Of a stretch of DNA of 64,000 nucleotides, positions 45,301-55,986 are shown one piece after another. The notes below the pieces were generated by a model. It saw only the letters and a program-made list of their open reading frames with translations, was not told the origin of the DNA and ran no database searches. Position numbers and translations under genes: made by a program. Where the stretch lies: positions 21,690,423-21,754,422 of the forward strand of contig JABACO010000001.1 of the NCBI GenBank assembly GCA_013339895.1, in the 5' to 3' direction. Every line of letters begins with the position of its first letter. The stretch's first letter is position 1. The stretch comes from Ephydatia muelleri (taxonomy: Eukaryota; Porifera; Demospongiae; Spongillida; Spongillidae).

Positions 45301-46391
45301 TTAAAAAGGCAGTTTGCAACAGTAGTTGCTGTTTTGTCTGGTGTTGGAATGGCCTCGACCCACTTTGTGAAATAGTCACTAATTGTCAGAATATATTGAC
45401 TTCCATCTTCTCCAGGTGGGCTAATAGGACCAATGAAATCAATCCCTATCATGTACCATGGGGATTTCACGGGAATTGGGTGAAGTTCAGGCACGCCACA
45501 AGTGAGCTTTCTGTTCATTCGCTGGCAAATGTCACATGTTCGTATCTATAAAATATGACCATATGGTTATAATGCTGACTATGATAGTTTTCCCTCATTT
45601 TCTGATTAAACATTTCAGTGATGTCAAGCATTATCTAAGGCAAGTATGTTGGACAATCAATTTTTAGTGTGGTTACTTTTTAAAATGCGTACTCTACTAT
45701 ACTAGTCGCAGTCACAAAATGAGGTTGCTCCTCTGGCAGTGTAATGTAATTATTGAACTGTAACCTACCATTTCAGTGCAATCTTTCACCATTCCATGCC
45801 ACATGACACGTTCCTTTATCCTATGTAGCGTCCTAGTTCTTCCCATGTGGCCTGAAGTTGGATGAACGTGACAGGCTAGCAGAATTAGTCTCCTTTCCTC
45901 TGGACTTTGAACATAGCGAAGAAATGTGGGCTCCTATGGAAAATAAACGCTATTCAAAAGTGGGTTTCAAACCGCACCACCACGTCATGCTAGGCTTCCC
46001 ACGTAGCTCCAAATACATTAACCGTTGATACGTACCTTTCCTTTTAACTTCTGCTTGTACATCAGCTCGCCACTTGTGGAAATAAAAAACTTTAACGCCT
46101 TTTTTTCGTATCACTCTCTTCCGAGAAGAGGAGGATGCCTCTGGGTACTTGTTTGTGGAAAGGTACGTAAAGACGTCGCGGATTAGATCGTCGCTCAGGT
46201 CATCCACAATGTCGCTCTCCATTTCTTTCTTCAACTATTTTTTCGGACACGTGGCCCAATAATCACTTCACGGACCATTTATTCCCGATTCGGACAATTT
46301 TTTCCAGGAAATTTTGGTCCGCGCGGACCAATATTTCCTGAAAATTTTGGTCCGGGACCAAAATTTCTGGCGGACCAAATTAACCGTGACA
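42324..46391 (-). mobile_element. Complete Ginger-like DNA transposon, TSD GGCC
   Basis: 4068 bp from TGTCACCGGAATTTTGGTCC to GGACCAAATTAACCGTGACA (imperfect TIRs), with GGCC at 42320-42323 and 46392-46395. Subterminal GGTCC/GGACC palindromes match the MITEs in this window. One five-exon gene fills it on minus. Ginger elements are cut-and-paste transposons whose transposase is related to gypsy integrase; TGTNR ends and 4-bp TSDs are typical from what I recall of the family. Confidence 0.85.
42647..46222 (-). CDS. Ginger-like transposase: integrase + CXC + Ulp1 + PHD
   Basis: Exons (minus): 46222-46036, 45933-45769, 45545-45300, 44865-44734, 44677-42647. Exons 2-5 join in phase 0 with GT-AG sites; the exon 1/2 join is off by one base, so an indel or an extra exon is possible. 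Domains: an acidic-basic N-terminus; HHCC zinc region (CHVHPTSGHMG ... CDICQ); and a DDE core with GIDFIGP, SDNGSEF and DERYNQ. A GPY/F-like module follows (KLQDRFDGPHRVVKK). Next are degenerate repeats of TPSDAEHDRLPTPSNIGCDD (about 44000-43640). Then come a Cys-rich CXC/CRC-like segment (CSCKTRCATKRCLC), a Ulp1/C48 SUMO-protease fold with all key residues (NHWITV, VYDSLNG, SQDCGLFAI) and a C-terminal PHD finger (CSCRMPNDG...CRECWYH-type spacing, ending WFCGCK). The large last exon is uninterrupted, so the element may be recent. It would act in the nucleus on its own ends. Confidence 0.85.
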
Positions 46392-46501
46392 GGCCCCCCC
46401 CCCCCCCCCCCCATGGTGGTCATAATAATGATATTCATGTTTTTTTGGTTTATAGTAACTCGTTCTAAATTACTAATCTGCGTTAATTAAGCGAGTTAAG
46501 C

Positions 46502-47565
46502 GTGGATATGGAGCCGGAGCAAGAGATCGAGAATAGAAGTGTGCGAAGTGGAGCATCGAAGCGAAAGAAGCGGAAAGAACAGCTTGATGAATGGAATAGG
46601 CTACAAAGCAAACTGCCTAGGCTTTTGTCCTTTGGATTTAGTATTCAAAACGAACCAAACCACAGTACCCTCCAGGCTGGTACCCTCGAAACCGCAGCGG
46701 CAGAACATCAGTGCTTAGACGTAGTCAACAACGCGCATGACAGTGTGAATGAAACTGAACCAAGTGCAACCATGCTGGCACCATCTAATGACTGGCAACC
46801 TTCTGACCCTTGTTCCAGCAACCAATCGTCACGACCAATGGGTGAATACGTACCAATTTCAATGCTGCAGGCACCACTTGACGTATGCATTAGCGTCCAT
46901 TCATGTGATACTTCTTGTTCCAGCAGCCAATCATCTCAATCATACGCCTTAGACACCACAGCCACCACTGCTGCTATCAATGATCCAGCAAAGTGGACAG
47001 TTACTGCAGAGATAATATATAGACTATCTCTGGTTACTGATAACCTTCGAGAGTATTGGGCACTGCATGGGCCCACAAGATGCTACAACAATGATGGAAG
47101 GTATTCTGCTTCCAAAAGAAAGGATGCTGGTGGCGTAAGCCGTATGGTTACTGAGAATATGTTCAAACGTATTCTTCAAATTGGTGACACAGTGAGTAGA
47201 GAGTTGTTGATCTATTCTCTATCAATAGGATACTTGTTCTGTTTTGTGTGCAAGCTATTTGGTAAAAGTAAATCTTCATTGGCTGATAAAGGATTTGATG
47301 ACTGGAAGCATGCAGGTGTCAGACTGAGATGATTGACAAGTCTTTGCAAATTCAGTTTGACAATGAAGTGAAATATTGGCGCAATGTTTTACAGCGTGTT
47401 GTGCAAGTAATCACATTCCTATCTGATGTGATAGATGAATTTGCTAATGCAAAGTCTAGGAAACGCTGTTTCAGAAATAGATTATACGTTCTTATAAACT
47501 TCCTATTGTTTGTGATTCTACCAGTTCATTGCCTACGCGTGTATAAAGTGTCTGTGTTACATTAA
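46502..47565 (+). pseudogene. hAT transposase (TTF/ZMYM1-like), C-terminally truncated
   Basis: ATG at 46502; basic N-terminus SGASKRKKRKEQLDEWN, Ser-rich linker, then the TTF-type zinc-finger region (YWALHGPTRCYNNDGRY, RELLIYSLSIGYLFCFVCKLF, FDDWKHAG). The frame shifts at 47329 (ATGA overlap) and continues IDKSLQIQFDNEVKYWRNVLQRVVQVITFLS. It then stops matching where the conserved ERG-x-AF-R-G motif should be. The catalytic core is deleted, so the element is non-autonomous. Confidence 0.75.
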
Positions 47566-47734
47566 TTGTGTATTATTTCAATATACATGTACATGTATGA
47601 TGGGTTAAATAGTTCTTAGGGGGGGGGGGGGGGCCCACCAAGTATAATTGCCCAGGGCCCACAACTGTCTTAATCCGGCCCTGAACCTGATCGACTTCAT
47701 CAGGGCTACATGGTCCCGAAGATCGGCTTCGATC

Positions 47735-48176
47735 GTTCAGTTGCAACGATTTGATCCATTCATCCGTCTTAAATTGGTAACTTTTTGGAACTAAACATAG
47801 AAACACCATTTGCTCCAACCTTCCTGCATACAATGCACGTAGATGGCATTCTTAAAGTGCGCACTTCCACACCTACACAGGCAGTAGTCTCGTACCCAGA
47901 CCCACGCCACAGCAGCGGATGGATTACATCACCGCTACGTGGAAGTAGGGTTTGTAGAATCTCTCGGCAAAATCGTGGCCAAAGGAATGTAATAATTAAC
48001 ATTAACAAACGAAAAGAAACGTATAACATTTTTCGGGTGCTCTACTATATGTAGTCAGATCCAGTTGGAGCACATTATTTCTTGCCCCGTCAGTTACATT
48101 CTAGGTGATATCATGCACGAAAAACTATACACGTCATAAAATGCATGCGAACAACTAAACAGCAAAGCAGAGCCTG
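47735..48176. other. Receptor upstream fragment and a MITE end
   Basis: 47735-47820 matches the receptor-associated block at 56580-56660 (TTGCAACGATTTGAYCCATTC). 47886 begins TAGTCTCGTACCCAG, the end of the MITE seen at 27137. No gene. Confidence 0.5.
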
Positions 48177-49164
48177 CACTGTAAAAAATTTGGTGGCTTC
48201 ATCACACCAAATTTGGTGTGCTAGCGTTGTCCCAACTGGCACACCATCTGAGGTGTGTCAGTCCCACCTCTCTTTTTGAGTGGTATGACCCACTAGTTGA
48301 AGAGGCCTGTACCCACGAGTTTTTGTGTGATAACACCACTAGATTTGGTCAGGTTAGTGCTATATATAGCCCCACATTAGTACTGCATACCAAAATTAAC
48401 TTTAATAACCTCTAACCAGTTTTAAATCAGAATCAAAAGGGCACAAAATTAATACAGAGTACATTCAAAGAGTCCCAGTGCTCTGCAAAAGTCCAAGATG
48501 CCATGAAAAGAGCCACTGAAGGTTGCCTGGTCTGCTTGCACTGTAAATGTAACATGTACTCCAGGATCCTGAAGAATATCAAGCAGCAGCACAAGGGCAT
48601 AAACTGGGAGTGGAAGTTGCTGTCAAGAACACACTGGATTTGTTTTCATTACCTACATGAATCTGCATTCCTTCCTGCTGCTTCTTTCACTCCATTCAGA
48701 AAAATATTACCAGCATGAGCATCCACGTCTAATAAAGAAGTGTACATTAATTTAAGACATCCCAAATTTAATTTAAGAGCTTGCCTGGTCTGAACACCGG
48801 TAAAACTTTTCACTGTTCAATACACAAGCTCTCCTCAGCGCAAGTCGTTCGATTTTTCATTTCACTATGGGAAGGCATTCATTCTGTTGTTACAATAAAG
48901 TTAACAAAATGAAGTTTGAGGACTTACCCTTCTGCAGACTGGTATGTGACTAGCGTTGGGTAAAGTCACGCTTGCCTCTATGTCACAAGACGCTTGAGCA
49001 GTGAATTCTAGCAGCCACAGATTTTAAAAGGCACTAGCGCTGGGTAAGTAAGTAGCGCGCGTTAATGTCATATACACTAGGTGAATTCTCACGCGTTTGA
49101 ATACCACTGACGTTGGGAGTCCATGCGTATAACGCCTGACGGCGATACGATACTGCGCGATGAT

Positions 49165-49520
49165 TCAATGTCCTAGTCTCCGTAGCCTCCAGTTCTGTGA
49201 AGGGTCAAATGCTAAACTCTGAGAGTAATAAAAAACACTCACCTTTGTTTCGTAGCCGCTGAAATGTGTTGCTTGTGCCAGTGGAACGACAACCACAGCC
49301 GAAAACTGCATCATCCTAGGTGTCAACGAACTCGCCACCAAATTCTTCATCAAAGCACAGACACGTAACTGCGTGGTCTTGCGTTCAACGAATTCGAAAG
49401 GTAGTGAAAAACTTTTTGTTGGAGAAATTCCAAGTCCGATTGCTCCTTTGTGGTGGGAATGGAGAACTTCTTGTCTCTTTCGATGCAAGACACAAGCACA
49501 ACCTTATTGCTCACCTGCTA
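49165..49520 (-). other. Hypothetical exon(s), minus strand
   Basis: Minus frame from about 49520 reads NKVVLVSCIERDKKFSIPTT and continues through a coding-looking stretch (SDLEFLQQKVFHYLSN) to about 49365. It shifts frame at FDEEFGGEFVDT, with a donor-like AAAG/GTGAGT near 49243. Composition suggests a small alpha/beta domain of a lineage-specific protein. I do not recognise the family. Confidence 0.3.
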
Positions 49521-49927
49521 TAGTAGCTGAAGTTCACGCACGACAGCAAAAAAATAAAAACATGTGCAAATATACCGCGCATGCGCAAGCTCTTTATTTA
49601 ATAGAACATGAGAGAAGGGTATGAAGGCGGAAGAACTATCTTCATGTTCACTTGTGCACTTTGTGAGCAGTTTAGCGGGAATACCAGCAGCGCATCCGTT
49701 TTGAAACATATTGGTGAGTGTTATCAGCTATTCGTAACTGTATGTAAAATTGGTCTTACGTTCCTACGAGGCCCAGCCCCATCCACAAAAAAATCATTAT
49801 TATCCTCACTTTGGTGAAGACCTGTGCAATAGCCTAGCTGTCAGGAGTTGGACCTTCATTGGTCATCGCTATTGCTGTGTGTGTTTATTTAATATTGTGT
49901 ACGTATTTATAATTTAATATCACCTCT

Positions 49928-51386
49928 GTCCAGCATGTTGTATGCCTACTTCAAGATTTAGGTCCCTCATTGGGGCTCCATTTAAATCCATCTAAATGCG
50001 AGCTTTTTTGCCAAGGTGACCTCAGTGTATTCCCTTCTCAGATGAACAAATCTTGTACACCCAACCTTATCATCCTCGGAGCCCCCATAGGGGAGGTTGC
50101 CTTTTGTTCATCATTTATTGCCTCTAAACGTGCTGCTGCCTCCACATTGCTATCCTCCCTGGTGAAGCTCGGGTCATGTGATCCTCAGATTGCTCTCATT
50201 CTGCTATGCATGTGTGGTGGGTTTACCAAATTGGTCCATGTTGCACGTTCCACTCCCCCATCCCTGGCATTGGATGAGCTGCATGCCTTTGAGGAGCAGG
50301 TCAGATGCACCTTCACAGAGTGCCAAGCTATTGACACTACTGACAGCTCTTGGATGCAGGCCCAGTTGAGCTTAAGTAGAGGTGGCCTGGGGCTTCGTTC
50401 ACTGGCTCATCACTCTAATGCAGCCTTTATCGCCTCCATCAGTACTGCAGGCCTTGCCTCACCATCAGATAATTTCCTGGCCGATGCGGTCAATTCCTAC
50501 AACAGGTGTGTTCCCCCTGAGAGTGCAATCGATATTAACAGTCTTACATCTTCTCCTTGCCGACAACACACTCTATCAGCTGCATTAGAAAACATTCAAT
50601 TTAACTCTCTTTTTTCCCAGTTCTGTGGCTGACAAGGCTCGTCTCCTGTCTGTGTCCTCTCCCCATGCCTCCGCTTGGCTCTCTGTAGTACCATCTCCAG
50701 GCCTGGGTCTAAGCCTAGACCCCAACGAGCACCAAATGGCCATCAAGTGGTGGCTCGGGCTAAATACCTCACCTGGCTCACCTCCCTGTGCATTGTGTCC
50801 AGAACATCCCTTGGATCCCCTAGGCCACCATGCAGTAACATGTAAGAGAGGTGGTGATGCTATATCCAGGCACAACAAGCTCAGGGATGTAGTACTTCAG
50901 ACCTGCCATCGTGCCTGCATAAGCGCCAAGGCGGAGGCTGGTAGTGGACTAGGACATGAGCTTCGGAACACACGCCCTGCTGACATCCTAGCTTCCAATT
51001 GGCTCTGTGGCAAGCCTGCTGCCTTTGACCTTACTGTGGTGTCTCCGCTTAACCCTACCTTTATCTCTGAAGCGGGTCGCACAGCAGGGTCAGCAGCGGT
51101 TGCCGCTGAGCTAAGGAAGCACTCTGCCAATGATGCCAAGTGTTCCGAGTTGGGGTGGACGTGTATTCCCCTTGTGGCCGAGTCATATGGAGCTTGGGGC
51201 AGCGAAGCGGTGCAAGCTTTTTCACGGCTCGCATCATACCTTGCCACAAGGACCAACTCCCCCAAGTCCAAGGTTGTCTGCAGCCTGTACGGCCGCCTTA
51301 ATTTGACTCTTGTACGAGCCAATGCCCGAGCCCTCCTCTTACGATGTGGATGTTCCCTTCAGGAGGGGGATATTTCATCATCGTAA
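49928..51386 (+). pseudogene. 5'-truncated non-LTR retrotransposon ORF with restriction-like endonuclease
   Basis: It starts abruptly inside an RT domain (LGLHLNPSKCELF, near 49970). It continues through a thumb/linker region (SRGGLGLRSLAHHSNAAF), slips one frame at 50625 and ends at 51386. The C-terminal part has a C-x2-C...H...C knuckle (CALCPEHPLDPLGHHAVTC), then RPADILASNWLCGKPAAFDL, which fits the PD...D pattern of the restriction-like endonuclease of R2/Hero/CRE-type elements. SELGWTCIPLVAESYGAWG and LYGRLNLTLVRANARALL follow. 5' truncation is typical of target-primed reverse transcription. A (ATGT)n run follows as a 3' tail. Confidence 0.75.
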
Positions 51387-51408
51387 CTTTCATAGCTAGT
51401 GTGTCTCA

Positions 51409-51472
51409 GTATGTATGTATGTATGTATGTATGTATGTATGTATGTATGTATGTATGTATGTATGTATGTAT
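51409..51472. repeat. (ATGT)n tail of the non-LTR element
   Basis: About 15 TATG units begin 20 bp after the ORF stop, in the position of a retrotransposon 3' microsatellite tail. Confidence 0.85.
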
Positions 51473-51479
51473 ATGTGTA

Positions 51480-52480
51480 TAAATATTTCTATGCTTAAAA
51501 AATTTAAATAGCCATTAAAATATTACATTATTATTGTTTTAAAATTAACTACAACGAAGTTGGAGAAGTCACATTCTGAAGTAATGGGATGGGGTTCATG
51601 CCAGAATGGTTGTACGTGCAACAAACCTTTGCTTGCGTGGATCCAGGGTAAAATGGAGAAGTGGACATGGCATGGATGATGGAGCAGGCCTACCCCATTT
51701 TCCTTGATGTGGTTTTATGTGTGTTCATTTCACTGAACTATTTTCGTCTAAGTTTATGTGGGTATGTGTATTGCTGTTTTTATGTTATAAGAGAGTTGTC
51801 TATCTATAATAATAGTAATGATGGGTTTGTACCCCTTTGGTTGTTGAGACCTATATTGCTTGGGGTCAAGAAGCTGTGAAGTGGTTTGCTCAGTTGGTAT
51901 CTAGCTAAAGTGTGGCTATCCCCATCTCCATGCCTTTACCTTTAAATAGTACTCTTAAATAATGATTTTTAAAATAATACTTGCGTACCACCAACAATAT
52001 ACACAGCTGCTAAGTATAATGTCCATTTAAAAAAGTGGGTCAGCAGCTGGATTAAGCCAATGTAACGCAAGCGCAAGGCAAATGATCCCAAGTTCAGAGA
52101 GTTAGGTTCGATCCACATGCCCTTTGGTGGGTTAAGGTATAAAAGCTCAGGGTTGTATTTCTTGGCTTGTTGCTCATCTGGCTTTGCAATTGCAGTGTAG
52201 TAAGTCAACCAAGCATCACCAGATTTAGCCTCACCTTAGTTTGCTGCAATGCCAGAGCGTGCTACACTGTAGGTTTCAACTAAATATCCTCCTCCTAAAT
52301 ATGCATCACATAGTTTGAACAGTATTAGCAATTTCAGTATCACATTTTTGAACACATTATTAACTTTGTTTCACTGACAAATTGGAAGGTGGGCATAACA
52401 GGAATACACTGTCACTTTGTCTTGTTCTAGGTCTACACTTGTTATACATACATACATGTATACAACAGTATGGGAGTCAT
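51480..52480. other. No supported gene
   Basis: AT-rich spacer. Short ORFs lack motifs. Confidence 0.4.
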
Positions 52481-52965
52481 TGCTATCATAGCATTGCTTC
52501 CACTGCATGCCTTGTTGACACATGTACATGTACAGGAACGGTAGGGATGGTTTGAAAAATGTATGGCTCAGTCCCCAGCAGTGAGACATGTGTAGGGAAC
52601 ACCCCTGGTGTGTTGGTATAATTTATTGGACACTTTCAAGTGTCACAGAATGAATAGGGTGACTGTGAATGGAGCGAATGTGCTTCCGCTGCATGCCATG
52701 TTGACAGATTTACAGGAAGGGTAGGGGGGGGTTGAAAAATGTATGGCTGAGTCCCCAGCAGTGAGACATGTGTGGGGAAAACCCCGGGTGTGTTTGTGTA
52801 ATTTCTGTACTCTGTCAAGTGTCACAGAATGCATAGAGTGACTGCAGAATGGAGCGAATGCATGTGCTTCCACTGCATGCCTTGTTGACACATGTACAGG
52901 AAGGGTGGGGGGGGGGTTTGATAAATGTTTAGCTTAGTCCCCAGTAGTGACACAAAGGTACAACG
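52480..52965. repeat. ~184-bp tandem repeat, three copies
   Basis: GCTTCCACTGCATGCCTTGTTGACAC-type starts occur at about 52496, 52680 and 52864. Each is followed by AGGAA-GGT-GGG, AAAATGTATGGCT, AGTCCCCAGCAGTGAGACATG and, in the first two copies, CAAGTGTCACAGAATG. A-T content and absence of ORF logic suggest a local satellite. Confidence 0.85.
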
Positions 52966-53699
52966 CATTTCTTCATAAATATTATTTAACAACATGACAG
53001 CTATAGCTCATGGAAGGTATAAATCCAGCGAAAACCAGAATAATTTAGTATGTCTAAGTTGGCTGAAGCGTTATACAAGAGGCTTGCAGATGAATGATCC
53101 CGGGTTCGATTCATATGCATGCCATTTTTCTCTTTTACATTTACATGTAGTTCGTTGATTTTCTTCTCCAATTATACGACAATATTCCCGTTCCACCATG
53201 CTCAAGGTGTGCCTTGTCCACCGCTTATCGTCGGTGGGACAGTAAAAACGCTGGTGGGGTAAGGTTTTAGTGGGCTATAACCACCGCGTTTTTTACAGTG
53301 TGGACCCTTTCTAAGCGATATCACATGAAACAGGTACGTACAACTAGAGGCATGTTCCAATCTGTCATCGCCAACACATGTGCCTGTATTTACATATGGA
53401 CGTCGGCTTTAACCGGTACAGGCATAGCGACCGTGCGGCGGTGATGTTGTAGGAAAAAATTGGGTTGTCTCGTCACTTTACTGCACGCAGAATCATTTTG
53501 TATGAGACAAAACAGTTATAAAAATGCTTTTGAAGGTCCTGCACAATTCACAGCGAAATCTCTGATGAGACACTCAGGTTTACTAACAATTCAACTAATG
53601 ATTTTATATACATAACCTGTGATTGAGGATTAAGAAACAGTCGATTAAAAAACCACACTAGTGACAACTACTGTACACGTATACGCGTGCTATTCACAC

Positions 53700-54696
53700 T
53701 CCGCCTTTACATGCATGTACCTTCATGTCGTGTTTTTTATAACTTCATCGTTCGCTACGCTTGTATATTGAAATAGATCTTACAGTGTTTAAAGCGTGCA
53801 TGCATTTATAGAGCGGCAGTCTTGGTCCCTCCCATTGCGCATGACTAGTGAGGTCCATCACTGGCTGATGGGGAAGCTGATAACGTTTTGTCGCGTTTCA
53901 TTCCACAAGTCTATAGCTGTCATTTTCTTACACCATAAAACTAGCACTCGAGGTGACGTGTTGTACAGGTATGCTTACATGTTTGTCGACACTATATCAC
54001 GAATGGGCTTAAATGAATAAGAAGATAACCGAGAGACTCTCACTCGATCGGCGTTTGTATGCAGAATGATGAATAAACAGTTCTGATGTCATCACTACAC
54101 AAAACTGCAGCAGCTATAACTTGACCCGTGCAAGTGGAGGTCACCCCACAGTGTTAACAATCTTTGCGATCCCAGAGTTAACCATATTCATGCTGAAGCT
54201 ACTGCTTGGATGCGTGGTCATTTACTGCTTGTATCGCAGTAAGATGTTGCGAGATCCAGTTTCCGCACTGATGACTTCGGTGGCAGCATCATTAATGATC
54301 CTATCAATCCCACTGAACCTGCTTGTCGACTTATCTGTACTAATTGACCAACCCCCAATCGGAAGCTGTAATATTCGGTTTCTACTTGTCACTGTTCTTG
54401 TTGTTATAATTTTACAAATATATCTCATGCCGTTTTCCATTGGACTGATCGCTACCGTTCAATTTCTGATCATCAAATACGGTCTAAAGCGAGTATCGAC
54501 CCGCAACGTGCTTTCAGCGTTCGCTCTACTTATGTCCTTTGCTATGGGATTCTCCATTGTGCATAGCGCAGTTGCGCTGCGGAATGCGACCATCACTCAG
54601 ATCTCTGGATTGCACTTTGCACTTACAAAAGCCGAACCCACTCTGCATATTGTACTACTATTGGGACTCGGTATTCCGTTCGTTATCACTCTGGTC
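53700..54696 (+). pseudogene. 7TM receptor copy B, truncated
   Basis: On +, the upstream block and splice sites match copy A. The coding part (from about 54064) matches TM1 to TM5 at high identity (for example KLLLGCVVIYCLYRSKMLRD). A deletion or stop near the N-terminus (ATGATGAATAAACAG...TGA) and loss of everything after FVITLV, where MITE M2 begins at 54697, make it a pseudogene. Orientation is opposite to copy A. Confidence 0.85.
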
Positions 54697-54823
54697 TGTC
54701 ACGTAACAAAACAGTCCCCCCGGACCAAATACTTCAGACAAAATTAGTCCGGGGGGACCGATTTTTTCATAAAAATTGGTCCGGGGGGACTAATTTTTGG
54801 GGGGGAACAAACTTTTCGTGACA
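54697..54823. mobile_element. Ginger-like MITE M2 (127 bp)
   Basis: Ends TGTCACGTAAC and AAACTTTTCGTGACA. It is the reverse-oriented relative of M1 (40180-40313), with the same GGTCC palindromes. It marks the break of receptor copy B; no receptor sequence resumes after it, so a deletion accompanied or followed insertion. Confidence 0.7.
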
Positions 54824-55620
54824 TCATCCATATCTAAACTATCTACATGTATGGTAAAGTCTGGTACAACGGGGGAAGCATCAAATGTACAATAGCAAGT
54901 CATACACTGGCGGTACGCACTTTATTGACCTGATAAGGATAGAGGCAGCAATAACTGTTAGTCATTTGCAACCACCCCCATGATGGGTGTGACCTTAGGA
55001 AGAATGGTATCAAATTTTGAGGGGTGACTCTTTCATTGTAAGGGCATCCTGTTCAGCTGATCCTGACAAGAGAGTGCATTCAATTTCAGTGATGGATCCA
55101 GGATTTCCAGTTTTGGTGGGGTAGAGGGGGGGGGGGGGGGGGGGGGGTGGAAACAAATGACCCATGCCCACATCCTGCTCTAGCTGGGGTATGGGGGAGT
55201 GACTGTAAGCTCCTCCATAGGGTCTAGGGAAGAGCACATTACATTGTACTTCAACATCAACCCATATTTCAACAAGTCAAGGAGTGTGTACACAGATAAA
55301 GCCCATTACATAGAGGTGTAGCTCCTCCCATGGATGTGAGATAACAGCCATTACCACTTACACACACACACACCAGACACACAAACACACACACACACAC
55401 ACACACACGCCCTTCCTCACAAGTAGTACCATATCAACACTAATAGTACATGGCTACACTACACCCTTCTCCTACAACTCTCGCTCCTCTCTGCTAGTAG
55501 AGCATACTGCCCCAAACATTCATGACTCCAACAAGTCAGTACAGATACATGCAGATATGCACATGGGGTCCTGGGGAAGAGTGCCAAGGTATGACCGTAT
55601 AAGGTCTAGGCATATTGAGT
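54824..55620. other. No supported gene
   Basis: Contains a ~21-base G run (about 55127-55147) and a (CA)n run (55360-55408). No coding motif. Confidence 0.4.
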
Positions 55621-55775
55621 GGAGTACTCACTGAGGAGCCAAAGGACTTGTCAGGGTTAATGATCTTATTAATAAATACGCTGATGACAGTATCATCAGT
55701 GTCCGACTCAGGATCATGGAGTCCCCCAGGAAGGCTGTCCTCCTCATGCTGAGAAGGTTGGAATCACAATGTACT

Positions 55776-55986
55776 GGAGGGAGGGAGGGAGGGAGGGAGG
55801 AGGGAGGGAGGGAGGGAGGGAGGGAGGGAGGGAGGGAGGGAGGGAGGGAGGGAGGGAGGGAGGAGGGAGGGAGGGAGGGAGGGAGGGAGGGAGGGAGGGA
55901 GGGAGGGAGGGAGGGAGGGAGGGAGGAGGGAGGGAGGGAGGGAGGGAGGGAGGGAGGGAGGGAGGGAGGGAGGGAGGGAGGGAGGA
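55776..55986. repeat. (GGGA)n microsatellite with regular GGAGGA interruptions
   Basis: About 210 bp of GGGA units with a GGAGGA interruption roughly every 60 bp, which suggests higher-order duplication. It directly abuts receptor copy C, replacing its coding region after TM1 starts. Confidence 0.9.

Larger units (their letters stand above)
42262..47683 (+). mobile_element. hAT transposon hosting a Ginger-like element
   Basis: The inverted ends CAGGGCCGGATTTAG and TTAATCCGGCCCTG are followed inward by GCCCAGGGCCCAC on both sides. The flanks AACTCGAT and AACCTGAT are an imperfect 8-bp duplication (6 of 8). It carries a truncated TTF/ZMYM1-like transposase (46502-47565) and, 60 bp inside its left end, the Ginger-like insertion. 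It interrupts the receptor 5' region: sequence related to 42000-42240 resumes at about 47735. Confidence 0.8.
48177..53300. mobile_element. Putative CACTA-like element, 5.1 kb
   Basis: CACTGTAAAAAATTTGGTGG at 48177 and CCACCGCGTTTTTTACAGTG ending 53300 are inverted and share inner GTCCCA/GGTGGGAC blocks. TG occurs outside both ends, so a short TSD is possible but weak. The interior has no CACTA transposase; it contains a non-LTR fragment, a tandem repeat and a hypothetical exon. The pairing could be coincidental because such ends are common. Confidence 0.4.

Noticed and set aside
50585..51322. Minus-strand ORFs opposite the non-LTR element
   Set aside because: They are shadows of the conserved plus-strand endonuclease ORF.
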